From the NCBI GenBank assembly GCA_019637695.1, contig JAHBVG010000003.1, positions 1-64,000 on the forward strand: DNA of 64,000 bases. The letters run 5' to 3'. Below are positions 54,521-62,554 of this stretch, in pieces. The DNA comes from Caldilineaceae bacterium (GTDB lineage: Bacteria > Chloroflexota > Anaerolineae > Caldilineales > Caldilineaceae). The number at the start of each line of letters is the position of its first letter. Position 1 is the stretch's first letter. A program made the position numbers and the translations under genes. The notes beneath the pieces were generated by a model. The model saw only the letters and a list, made by a program, of their open reading frames with translations. It made no database searches and was not told where the DNA came from.

Positions 54521-55579
54521 TTATCGTTTCGACTTGAGACCGGTTTCGATCCATTTACGGAGCGGAAAACCTTGCTCTAACATCTCGCTCGGATCTTTGA
54601 ATATGATCGGTCTCCATCGTTTGGCATTGGGGAGGGAGATAGTCCAAAAGCTTGATCCATCGTCTCCCGCTTTGTCGTTGTCAAACGATACCAATACCAA
54701 GGGAGTGGCACTTAATTTCTCGATAGTCTCCTGTGTATGCGCACCACCAGTGCCGCCTGTAGCAACAGCATGGACCAGATCGCCCGCTTCCTGCTGAATT
54801 GAGAGTGCATCAAAGACACCTTCAACCAGTACAACTGGACGGCTTGTATCCACTCGATCTAGGTTGTAGAGAAGATTGGCCGAACCAGGTAACACTTTAT
54901 ATGGGTTAATGCCTTCTATTTCCTCAAGCGGATATCGACGGATGATTACCCGCTTGATGATGCCATTCTCATACCAGGGGATGAGGACGCCGGGCAACAG
55001 TGATACTTTGTCCTGGTATCCATCGTTCGGCAGTCCCCACAGGTCCCGACTGTCTAACTGCTGTACACTATGCCCTAGCCGTGCAGATTGGATCGTCTCG
55101 ATGGTAAGTCCTCGTTGGTGCAACCAGCGTAGGACGTTAACCGAAGCAGGATTAGTGTTATCAAACAAACGGGAATGGCACTCCTGTGTTAGATGGTGCG
55201 CTCGCTCCTGCCATGTGCTTACCTCGGCATCAGGCGGCTTGATGAATACTTTGGGGCGGGCCGGAGTCGTTGTAGTGCCGTCCATTGTTGGTAACTCACC
55301 GGCGAACTTCGCCAGATAGTTGCAGGCATCAAGGAACTCAATCTCCTTGTAGCGCATGACATAATCGATGGCGTTGCCGCTCTTGTGACACGCACCGTAG
55401 CAGCGCCAACTCCTGGTCTCTGGATTAACCCCAAAGCTGGGCGTCCTTTCACCGTGGAATGGGCAGCACCAGAAGTGCCATTGTCCTGAGCATCTTTGGG
55501 CTGGACCGAGATCTGCTGCAACAACGTCGAGCAGATCGACCGATGCTAGTAATTTCTCTGTATCAATTCTTGTGATCAT
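54521..55579 (-). CDS. DnaG-like primase with CHC2 zinc finger and Toprim domain
   Basis: A 352-residue primase of plasmid/phage type. The CHC2 zinc finger is C39-P-F-H42 with TPSF, then C60 and C64 (WRCYGACHKSG). A DnaG-like core follows (LGHSVQQLD, LLPGVLIPWYENG), with Toprim motifs LVEGVFDAL and SFDNDKAG. It lacks the DnaB-binding C-terminal domain of chromosomal DnaG. ATG at 55579 has GGAG 6 nt upstream; ATG at 55591 is possible. With the helicase gene next to it and iterons between them, it probably primes replication of the element. Confidence 0.88.
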   Translation of the reverse strand: MITRIDTEKLLASVDLLDVVAADLGPAQRCSGQWHFWCCPFHGERTPSFGVNPETRSWRCYGACHKSGNAIDYVMRYKEIEFLDACNYLAKFAGELPTMDGTTTTPARPKVFIKPPDAEVSTWQERAHHLTQECHSRLFDNTNPASVNVLRWLHQRGLTIETIQSARLGHSVQQLDSRDLWGLPNDGYQDKVSLLPGVLIPWYENGIIKRVIIRRYPLEEIEGINPYKVLPGSANLLYNLDRVDTSRPVVLVEGVFDALSIQQEAGDLVHAVATGGTGGAHTQETIEKLSATPLVLVSFDNDKAGDDGSSFWTISLPNAKRWRPIIFKDPSEMLEQGFPLRKWIETGLKSKR

Positions 55580-55646
55580 ATTGATCTCCATTGAAGATGT
55601 ATCTCTGTTGAGGATGGAGTGCAACGGCTGACCTCCCCCATACGGG

Positions 55647-55784
55647 CGCACTCTTGCACTTTTGCACTCTGGGCGTAGAAAGCCAGGGTCAGAATGGGCT
55701 GGATAAAGAGAGAGGGCACAAGGGTCTTCCTTTATCCAGCCCTCTGCCGTTCACCGGACTAGAGTGCAAAAGTGCAAAAGTGCA
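55647..55784. repeat. Inverted iterons around a 13-bp hairpin: candidate replication origin
   Basis: Three 8-bp units (CGCACTCT, TGCACTTT, TGCACTCT) stand at 55647-55670 and three complementary units (AGAGTGCA, AAAGTGCA, AAAGTGCA) at 55761-55784. Between them is a perfect stem, GGGCTGGATAAAG/CTTTATCCAGCCC (55696-55708 and 55730-55742). The array fills the gap between helicase and primase genes, the place of an origin in several plasmids with their own helicase and primase. Confidence 0.6.
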
Positions 55785-55798
55785 TCGTTTAGGGGAAG

Positions 55799-57064
55799 CT
55801 ACCTGTTGCACTCAGTGATCTGGTAATTCCAGTGTGGGACGCCATCCATATATTCGGAGACGATTCCCATCTTTGCCTTGATTTTCTTCGCCGCATCAAG
55901 TAGCCCTTGCTCCTTCAATATCGCTTCCATGCGAGTAGATGGGACAGGTCCACTTGCCAACTCCTTGCGAAGAAGCTCCGCCGCACGGTCTTGCTGTGTC
56001 GGTTGTCGGGTTGACTGTGGCAGTGAGGTCAACTCGATTTCCCCATCAGCCACATGGTAGATGAGCGGTTCTGAGGGAACCCCCAGGTTACATTTGATCA
56101 CTGCCAACCGTTTTGTTTCCTTATCAAACCGATTGGGCATGTCGATTGACCAGACCACACGAGGCGTTTGGACAATCGAGCTATGCCCACGCACATGGCG
56201 CAAACTTGGTGTCTGGCCCTCTGGTATGATCAGCTTGCTGAGGTGATGCGTGACGATGACAGGTATGCCCTTCGTGCGGGCCAAAACAGCCAGCTTTTTG
56301 ACCACGGGAAGCATGGCGCTGCTGTTTTCTTCTTGCCGCTGTAAGCCAGACAGACCGTCAAAGACGATGAGTTCAACGCCTTCAATCTGGGCAGCTTCGA
56401 CTATTGCTGTCCAATGAGTCGAATTGTCGATGAGGAGGTCCATCTCATCGCCTACCTCTACCGATAGAATCTGCTGATCAGGAACGTTAAATTCGTCAGT
56501 CCGCATCGTGTTGAGCTTTTGCCCACCCTCGCCTTCGATCCACAAAACTTTGCCGGTCCTACCTGTGAACGGTGTGCCATCGGGCCATGCACTACCACAT
56601 AAGTATGGCTTGCATACGCCGACCAACGTCAGCAGTGACTTGCCTGCATCCGCTTGGCCCACGATCATGGTGAGGAAGCCGTTCGGTAGCCAGCCAGGCC
56701 ATGCCCATGTGATTGCCCCGTACATCTTTTTCATCTCTGCCCAGGTGATGACCTTTGCGCCGCTTGGAAGCACATAGAAGGCTTCGCTGCTTTCATTTTC
56801 ACCATCAGCAGGTTGCGGACTAAGATCGAGAAGATCCCCCGCAAGGAATGAGAGTAGATCTTCATCTCTTCCTGCTTCTTCCATTAGCAAGGCTCGAACT
56901 GTGTCAGTACCACCCTTGTCGTAGCCTGCATACAGTGCCGATACCAGATCGGCCCGTTTGCCGCATTCTTCTGGCTTCGTCCCGTTTGGGGGATTGCCGT
57001 CGAGCAGGTGGCGGATCGCTTCCTGCGCTTTCAAGTTTGGATTACTTTGTAAGTTAGTAGTCAT
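55799..57064 (-). CDS. RepA-like AAA_25 hexameric helicase
   Basis: A 421-residue RecA-fold ATPase. Walker A is GQADAGKS (residues 136-143), Walker B is LIVFDGLSG, and the sensor segment is VIVTHHLSK, followed by GHSSIVQTPRVV, as in RepA/RSF1010-type helicases (AAA_25). The N-terminal 100 residues are helical and poorly conserved. The C-terminal 60 residues may form a winged helix. It probably unwinds DNA at the iteron region immediately downstream. The start is uncertain: ATG 57064 has GGAG 12 nt upstream; ATG 57082 is the alternative. Confidence 0.82.
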   Translation of the reverse strand: MTTNLQSNPNLKAQEAIRHLLDGNPPNGTKPEECGKRADLVSALYAGYDKGGTDTVRALLMEEAGRDEDLLSFLAGDLLDLSPQPADGENESSEAFYVLPSGAKVITWAEMKKMYGAITWAWPGWLPNGFLTMIVGQADAGKSLLTLVGVCKPYLCGSAWPDGTPFTGRTGKVLWIEGEGGQKLNTMRTDEFNVPDQQILSVEVGDEMDLLIDNSTHWTAIVEAAQIEGVELIVFDGLSGLQRQEENSSAMLPVVKKLAVLARTKGIPVIVTHHLSKLIIPEGQTPSLRHVRGHSSIVQTPRVVWSIDMPNRFDKETKRLAVIKCNLGVPSEPLIYHVADGEIELTSLPQSTRQPTQQDRAAELLRKELASGPVPSTRMEAILKEQGLLDAAKKIKAKMGIVSEYMDGVPHWNYQITECNR

Positions 57065-57113
57065 TTCTGTTATACTCTCCATAGTAGATGTGCCCAGTCG
57101 GGCGAGATGAACG

Positions 57114-57155
57114 ACCACCAACCGGACCTGCCGACCAAGCGAAGCCGGTTGGTGG
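57114..57155 (-). repeat. Hairpin between the RHH and helicase genes
   Basis: ACCACCAACCGG/CCGGTTGGTGGT, a 12-bp perfect stem with an 18-nt loop and no T-tract on the minus strand, 50 nt before the helicase start. Confidence 0.6.
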
Positions 57156-57187
57156 TTTGTTGTTTGCAGCCTGTGGCTGCCCTTGTA

Positions 57188-57382
57188 CTACTTGCTCTCT
57201 TCATTTACTTCCTCCTCTGGCGCAGGGGCCACGGGACCGTTGAGCAGCCCGATAGCCCTGGCCTGATTGCGCAGTAGCCGACGCAGCGTGGCGCTGAGGT
57301 TTTCGCCCCAGTAAGCAGCCAGTTGCTCCAACAATCTGCGGTCCGCATGGGACAGTTTGAACAGAAATTTTTCCTTCATCAT
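57188..57382 (-). CDS. Small ribbon-helix-helix-like DNA-binding protein
   Basis: A 64-residue protein: a short beta strand (EKFLFKLS), then two helices (HADRRLLEQLAAYWGENLSATLRRLLRNQARAIG), then an acidic Pro-rich tail. This fits a CopG/Arc-type RHH repressor. ATG at 57382 is preceded by AAGGAG. A near-perfect palindrome lies 22 nt upstream and is probably its own operator. It stands at the head of the replication module, so it is a candidate copy-number regulator or master repressor of the element. Confidence 0.7.
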   Translation of the reverse strand: MMKEKFLFKLSHADRRLLEQLAAYWGENLSATLRRLLRNQARAIGLLNGPVAPAPEEEVNEESK

Positions 57383-57403
57383 ATGCGTCTCCTTAAAACA
57401 AAA

Positions 57404-57437
57404 ATGCACAATGGTCACCGTATTGACCACTGTGCAT
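57404..57437. promoter_or_regulatory. 34-bp palindromic operator upstream of the RHH gene
   Basis: Arms ATGCACAATGGTCA (57404-57417) and TGACCACTGTGCAT (57424-57437) match at 13 of 14 positions around a 6-nt centre. The site lies in the leader of the RHH gene, where autoregulation is expected. Confidence 0.6.
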
Positions 57438-57496
57438 CATGTTAGCAAGGTATGGGCGTTGTAGGTATGGTGAAAAATTAAAACTTTCACCACCCT

Positions 57497-58237
57497 CTAT
57501 TCATCTTCGCTGGGCAGTCGAGCGAATTTTGCCAACGCTTTGCGTCGCTTATCCCATGTGCGGATTCGTTCACGCACTCGCTCACCAGTGATTGGTTGGT
57601 CTGGCAAAAAGGGAGCGAGGCCATTGCTGGCTCGCTCCAACGCATCGTCAATGTACACAATCGCTTCGTCATCCTTGATGCCAAACCCATCAAGGGTGCG
57701 AATCACTTCCCGCAGAAATGAATGTGTCATCCGGCCACGAATCGACCATTCCCTGCGGAATTCTTCATCTGGCAGCCGAGCCTGATCCAGTTCCATCTGA
57801 GTTAAATCTCTAACAACGTTCTTGATATAAAGGGTTAGGGTTTCGTTGATACTGTTCGCTATCACGTTTGGCGAGTAGCCGTCCTTCTTGTCTTGCCAGA
57901 TGCTATCGATCAGTGCAGACTTGCTACCAAACTGTGGCCCCTGGAACGCTAACAGTCTTTCTTTCCACTCAGAGACCAGCCACCATACTTTACTAACATG
58001 AGCAATGCTTGTCACATGATCGTCAATGAGGATGGCCTGTTCAATCTGGCCTGATCGGACGAAAAAATGCATCCTGACGCCGGTTTCGGAGATCAAGGGG
58101 AGATCTGCATTAGCCTCTAGGAACAATTTCAAACGCAGTTGTTCTTCCTCGTTGGACACACTGCCCCCTTTGTCTTTGTCACTATGGTAGCGCTGGGAGT
58201 TGTTGACACAAATAGTTACGTTGGCGTTTGGAATCAT
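57497..58237 (-). CDS. Hypothetical protein
   Basis: I do not recognise this 246-residue protein. It has a mixed composition without signal peptide or membrane segments. A central part (HVSKVWWLVSEWKERLLAFQGPQFGSK) is followed by a long helical C-terminal half rich in Arg, Asp and Glu. The longest ATG start (58237) has no clear SD; a GTG at 58159, preceded by AAGGGGGCAGT, may be the true start and would give 220 residues. It lies just upstream of the RHH gene on the same strand. It may belong to the island core or to the cargo. Confidence 0.55.
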   Translation of the reverse strand: MIPNANVTICVNNSQRYHSDKDKGGSVSNEEEQLRLKLFLEANADLPLISETGVRMHFFVRSGQIEQAILIDDHVTSIAHVSKVWWLVSEWKERLLAFQGPQFGSKSALIDSIWQDKKDGYSPNVIANSINETLTLYIKNVVRDLTQMELDQARLPDEEFRREWSIRGRMTHSFLREVIRTLDGFGIKDDEAIVYIDDALERASNGLAPFLPDQPITGERVRERIRTWDKRRKALAKFARLPSEDE

Positions 58238-58621
58238 GGCTTAGGACAGGGAGTAGCCACTGCCCCTTTTCTTTTTATCCAGCTTCTTATATTTACGCAA
58301 AATGGTAAGGTTGTCGCAGATAGACGGCTGTGCTATCCTATCCACACTTACATAGATTGCCTCGTCAGCGACTCTACATCACTGCCATCCTCGCCTGCTG
58401 ACTGGCCCCGATTCTTATCCAACTTATTTGGAAGGGGTATGGCCCTATGTCCTCTCTCGATATCCCGGTGAGCTTAAAAATTTCAGAGAGGAAATTGGAG
58501 TTTTAGAATAAGTACTTGTATGACCAGAACTCAATAGAGTCGTTGTGCGATAACTTCTTGGCATCTTGTGTAATTTCGTAAGAGTGCCTAGATGTAAAGC
58601 AGTGACAATTTGGTAAAGGTA
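58238..58621. other. AT-richer non-coding stretch
   Basis: About 380 bp between divergent genes with no convincing ORF, RNA or repeat seen. Base composition shifts here from about 50-55% GC to clearly AT-rich, marking the boundary with the restriction-modification segment. Confidence 0.5.
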
Positions 58622-58649
58622 TTGACAATAGCTTCCCATTTTCTACAAT
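58622..58649 (+). promoter_or_regulatory. Promoter of the restriction-modification operon
   Basis: TTGACA (58622-58627), a 16-nt spacer, then TACAAT (58644-58649), followed by the SD CAGGAG and the ATG at 58678. Confidence 0.75.
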
Positions 58650-58677
58650 AGATTTGTATCAGGAGATGAACTGAGTT

Positions 58678-61092
58678 ATGGCCTTATCAGAAGAAGATCG
58701 ACACTGGTATATCAACCAAATCAATCAAATTGACCCCACCAATAAAGTTATCACAATTGATGAAAAGGAAGGAATAATAAGCTACACCTCGGCGATTCGA
58801 TCTGATGAGTCCCTACAACGGAATGCTACTCCCGAAGAATGGGTCCATGCATTGGCCATTTGTTTATTGGTAAGCCAAAAATTCGAATATCCACTCTCGA
58901 ATCTATACCATGAAAAATATTATGCACATGGTCGGAAAGGTACGCTTAGTGACGAAGTTGATCTCATTATCTTTGATAGCGATGATCTGCCGTACGCTGT
59001 CTGGGAATTCAAATCTTCAGACGAATATGAAACAGATGAAGAGGGTGATATCAAACATCAACTGTTTGGTACGGCCCCTCTTATTGGTGCACCTAAGCTA
59101 CTAGTGCATGCCACTATTCATCCTCGATCTGACGAAGCCGCAATCACCTTAAAATGTATTGACTATACCAAGTACCCTTCATATGAAAGCTGGGTAGATG
59201 CTGGACGCCCTTGTTCTCACCTTTTTCCATATGGTTATCAAGACATTGGGTATGAACCTTTTACGAACGGTGGCAATACAGATCTACGGATGGACTGCAC
59301 GCAAGCAGATTTCCGTGCCGCTGCTGCCATTTTTCATAACGAGTTTTTTGGTGAGCATCCAGATAATGTTTTGTTCACCAATCTGGTGAAGTGCTTATTA
59401 GCCAAAATATACGATGAACGGCATACGAGGAGGGGAGACAAGTATAAATTTCAGGTTCTTTATCGTAATGGCAAAGAGGAAACTTCTCTCGATGTTGCAA
59501 GAAGGATAAATGAGGATCTGTATCAACCTGCATATCTTCGGTACATCGATCCATCCGCAGAAAACGCAGATGAGATCAATGGTAGAGAATTTCCACCAGA
59601 GAGGGTTAAGACCGTTGTCAAAGTGCTTCAAAGTATGTCGATTACTAAAGGTGCTGCTCTACACGGAGACATCATAGGAGCCTTTTTTGAAGAAATACTG
59701 CGTGTCGGTTTTAAACAAGATAAGGGAATGTACTTTACACACGATAACCTTGTTCAGTTCATTGTGGAGGCCGTAGATATTGCCGGTCTAACGAAAAACA
59801 TCTGGAAAGTTGCGACTCACCCAGATAATCGTCTTCCTTACATTATTGACCCAGCATGTGGCTCAGGAACATTCTTGCTCAAAGCTATGGGCATCGCAAC
59901 ACAAACAGTTCAGAACCATAAAAACGAATTGGTTGCAGACTTTGAGGCTGAACAGTTCTATAAAGCCAGGATGTCTGCCTCTATGCCCAATTATTGGGCT
60001 GAGAATTTCATTTATGGTTTAGATCCTAAATTTGTTATGGCAATAACTGCTAAGGTAAACATGGTACTACATGGGGATGGCTCTGCCCATATTTTTAAGC
60101 AAGATGCATTCAGGCCACTCTCTACCTTTAGTGATAGTAAATTTCGGCCTCTAGGTGACCCGCTGCGATCAATACCGAAAGCTCGATATAAGCCTGATGT
60201 GTCTGAATCATTTGATTTAGTAGTATCGAATCCTCCTTTTGGGATTACCTTGGCATCTGATACCCGCCGCACACTTAGCAAATCTTTTAGCTTAAAAACC
60301 TCTCTTCCAAGTGAAGCTTTATTTTTGGAACGATGTTTCCAGCTACTTAAGCCAAATGGTCGATTAGCAGTAGTCATACCTGAATCGTTGCTCAATGCTG
60401 CTGACCTGAGTGATGTGCGACTGTTCTTGTATCGAATGTTTTGGATTAGAGCTATTGTAGCTTTGCCACGTAATATGTTTATTGATACACCAACTTTAAC
60501 AAGCTTGCTGTTTGCCCAAAAAAAGACTTCACACGAAATAGACAGGTGGGACAGTGCATGGGCGAAAGAACAAGCTATAGTAGACAAGAAGGTAAAGACG
60601 GCGAAGAGTTATTTGAGTAAGGTAAAAAAAACTAGGCAGCTAAAGCCAGCGGAAGTTCAAGAACATGTACTGAGCACCTTATATCCTGTCGTAGACCAAA
60701 ATACATGGATACTTAAGAGAGGGAAAAATGCTGGGGTTATGAGTTTCACCCTACCTCACGAGGTGCAAAATGGATATGAGGCTATGAATTACTATGGAGG
60801 CCTATTGAAACTAGCTAGTTTTAGTTCCATTGTTGAAGTCTATGTGTTTGGTAAAGTTGCATCGGAGTTCGATTACAAGTACCCAGTTTTTTCTGTAGAA
60901 GAAGTAGGATACAAACTGAGCAAACGCAAAGAAAAGATACGTCCTAACCAATTGTGTAAGTTTGTAGGAGCCACAACAAGTGACGAAAAACCTAATCTTC
61001 ATTTGACAGACGAAGAATTCAAGGTTGTAGTAGATACAGAAAATCCAAAGCGAGTGCTTGATTATATTCGAAAATCTGTTACATGGAGATAG
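58678..61092 (+). CDS. Nuclease-methylase fusion (HsdR_N plus N6-adenine methylase), BcgI-A-like
   Basis: An 804-residue restriction-modification protein. The N-terminal 160 residues form a PD-(D/E)xK-type HsdR_N nuclease domain: D95 (DEVDLIIF) and E110-F-K112 (VWEFKSS). A helical region (about 240-340) resembles the HsdM N-terminal domain. The methylase follows: SAM motif I DPACGSGTF (from D391), catalytic motif IV N518-PPF, and the target region beyond. No helicase or translocase is present. Combined with a separate half-size specificity subunit this recalls Type IIB enzymes such as BcgI. The SD is AGGAG at 58661. The gene is AT-rich relative to the chromosome, which suggests recent transfer. 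Confidence 0.85.
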   Translation: MALSEEDRHWYINQINQIDPTNKVITIDEKEGIISYTSAIRSDESLQRNATPEEWVHALAICLLVSQKFEYPLSNLYHEKYYAHGRKGTLSDEVDLIIFDSDDLPYAVWEFKSSDEYETDEEGDIKHQLFGTAPLIGAPKLLVHATIHPRSDEAAITLKCIDYTKYPSYESWVDAGRPCSHLFPYGYQDIGYEPFTNGGNTDLRMDCTQADFRAAAAIFHNEFFGEHPDNVLFTNLVKCLLAKIYDERHTRRGDKYKFQVLYRNGKEETSLDVARRINEDLYQPAYLRYIDPSAENADEINGREFPPERVKTVVKVLQSMSITKGAALHGDIIGAFFEEILRVGFKQDKGMYFTHDNLVQFIVEAVDIAGLTKNIWKVATHPDNRLPYIIDPACGSGTFLLKAMGIATQTVQNHKNELVADFEAEQFYKARMSASMPNYWAENFIYGLDPKFVMAITAKVNMVLHGDGSAHIFKQDAFRPLSTFSDSKFRPLGDPLRSIPKARYKPDVSESFDLVVSNPPFGITLASDTRRTLSKSFSLKTSLPSEALFLERCFQLLKPNGRLAVVIPESLLNAADLSDVRLFLYRMFWIRAIVALPRNMFIDTPTLTSLLFAQKKTSHEIDRWDSAWAKEQAIVDKKVKTAKSYLSKVKKTRQLKPAEVQEHVLSTLYPVVDQNTWILKRGKNAGVMSFTLPHEVQNGYEAMNYYGGLLKLASFSSIVEVYVFGKVASEFDYKYPVFSVEEVGYKLSKRKEKIRPNQLCKFVGATTSDEKPNLHLTDEEFKVVVDTENPKRVLDYIRKSVTWR

Positions 61093-61098
61093 TTGTAA

Positions 61099-61851
61099 AT
61101 GAACTTTGAAATTGATTTTACACAAGAGACCTTCCCTATCGTTCGAGAGTCTAGCTTGGTTCTGATTAGTAAGTCTCACACACTCCGATGTGATGCAAAG
61201 CAGGCCGAAAAACGTTTTGTGATATTTGATCAGTTAATTGAACAGGTTGATTTCTTCCAATTAGGTGAGTATCTACCCGATCCTTTCGTCAAGGGATCCC
61301 AACCAAGTTATGTTGAGTCTTTAGATTCAGTGGGTATACCCGTTATCAATACTCTTTCCATTCAGGATATGGCAATTAACTTGGAAACATGTCGATATAT
61401 CTCTGAAGAGGACTTTGCAATCTTAGATGAAAACCGCAAATTGCGCTCTGGTGATGTTCTACTAACTATGGATGGGGGAACCAGTATAGGGAAACCGGCC
61501 TTGTTCAACATCGAAGATGATTTTACGGTAGACAGCCACGTTGCGATCCTACGCCCAGTAGGTATAGAACCTATGGCCATAGTGTACTTGCTGGCGTCGC
61601 CGCTAGGACAGATGCAGTTTCAGCGAGCCGAATCTGGCGCCAGTGGACAAACGGCTGTTACAGAATATGACGTTCGGCGTTTCAGGTTCCCCAAAGTACA
61701 AGTTAAAACTCTATCAGGGTTGGTTGAGGAACTTAATTCAGCAAGGGAGGCTATTTTACGGGAAAAGGAGAATCTGAGGCAGCGAGAAAGAGCTTCGTGG
61801 GAGCAGTTCAATAGGAATATTCTGAAGCATGCACTGAACAAAACCAAATAA
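61099..61851 (+). CDS. Half-size restriction-modification specificity subunit (HsdS-like)
   Basis: A 250-residue protein with a single target-recognition domain (GIPVINTLSIQDMAI, LRSGDVLLTMDGGTSIGKPAL, QTAVTEYDVRRFRFPK) followed by one coiled-coil helix (VEELNSAREAILREKENLRQRER). Normal HsdS has two such units, so this one may dimerise and recognise a palindromic or bipartite site. It starts 6 nt after the methylase stop with GGAGATAG as SD, so the two form an operon. Together they can modify and probably cut DNA. The C-terminus ends at the junction with a broken cohesin gene. Confidence 0.82.
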   Translation: MNFEIDFTQETFPIVRESSLVLISKSHTLRCDAKQAEKRFVIFDQLIEQVDFFQLGEYLPDPFVKGSQPSYVESLDSVGIPVINTLSIQDMAINLETCRYISEEDFAILDENRKLRSGDVLLTMDGGTSIGKPALFNIEDDFTVDSHVAILRPVGIEPMAIVYLLASPLGQMQFQRAESGASGQTAVTEYDVRRFRFPKVQVKTLSGLVEELNSAREAILREKENLRQRERASWEQFNRNILKHALNKTK

Positions 61852-61859
61852 CAATCTTG

Positions 61860-62517
61860 AAGCATCTCTTGGCCTCGGCGTTGGTGTTGCTGTCAATGTG
61901 GGTGTAGGGGTCAGCGTAGGTGTCGGCGCACGAATCTCCATCAGCCCTGACACAGGTTGTACAGCGACAGCACCTTCGTTGAGTTGGGCTGATTGAAACC
62001 GAAGAGACCCTGTCTGTTCACTTTGCGCTGTCACTTGAAATGCCAGCAAGAGGACGATGCCGTTGTTCAGAATAGGTTCCGCTCCGGCCAACCCGATCCG
62101 TACCTGGCCGACCTCGCCTCCGTTGCTGACGATTCACCAGTCATCTACCATCAGGCCAGTTGTTACGCTGCCGAATACAACCATGTCCGCATCGTAGCCG
62201 ATGACCAGATCCATACTGTAGATGGCGTTCCCCTGTGGGGTCAAACCAAAGGGGACAACGAGATCCCCACCGATTGAACCCACAACGGTAGATAAGGATA
62301 GGATTGCTTCTGCATGGGTGCCTGCAATTATGGGCGTTGGGAGGCTGGGATAGCCTCCCTGTGTGTCTATAATGCCTCTTGCGGTAGACTCAAACACTGT
62401 AGCCCCTAACTGTCGAAAGGCATCCCGCACAGTTGATTCTAAGGTATCGCCTTGCTCATAGAGCAAGCGCTGCGGTTGTCTAACCTGCTTGAGTTCTTCT
62501 TGGGCTAGTTCATACAC
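61860..62517 (-). pseudogene. Broken cohesin-domain gene remnant
   Basis: On the minus strand one frame reads a cohesin-like domain (SIGGDLVVPFGLTPQGN, IYSMDLVIGYDADMVVFG, then a TGA at 62134-62136, then IVSNGGEVGQVRIGLAGAEP, VTAQSEQTGSLRFQSAQLNEG) and a Thr/Pro linker (RAPTPTLTPTPT). The frame is the same on both sides of the TGA, so a single base change (for example CGA to TGA) interrupts it. The linker ends at about 61860, where the specificity gene begins. The upstream part (QRLLYEQGDTLESTVRDAFRQLGA) looks like a different, nuclease-associated sequence. Probably a scar from a recombination event. Confidence 0.6.
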
Positions 62518-62554
62518 AATGTTTGATGATACTTTACTGTAGTAGGGGGCTACT

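Noticed and set aside
58678..61851. Classical Type I restriction system
   Set aside because: No HsdR helicase/translocase gene is present, the nuclease is fused to the methylase and the specificity subunit has only one recognition domain.
61756..62091. Separate minus-strand gene of 111 codons
   Set aside because: It is the downstream half of the interrupted cohesin frame and reads into the antisense of the specificity gene.
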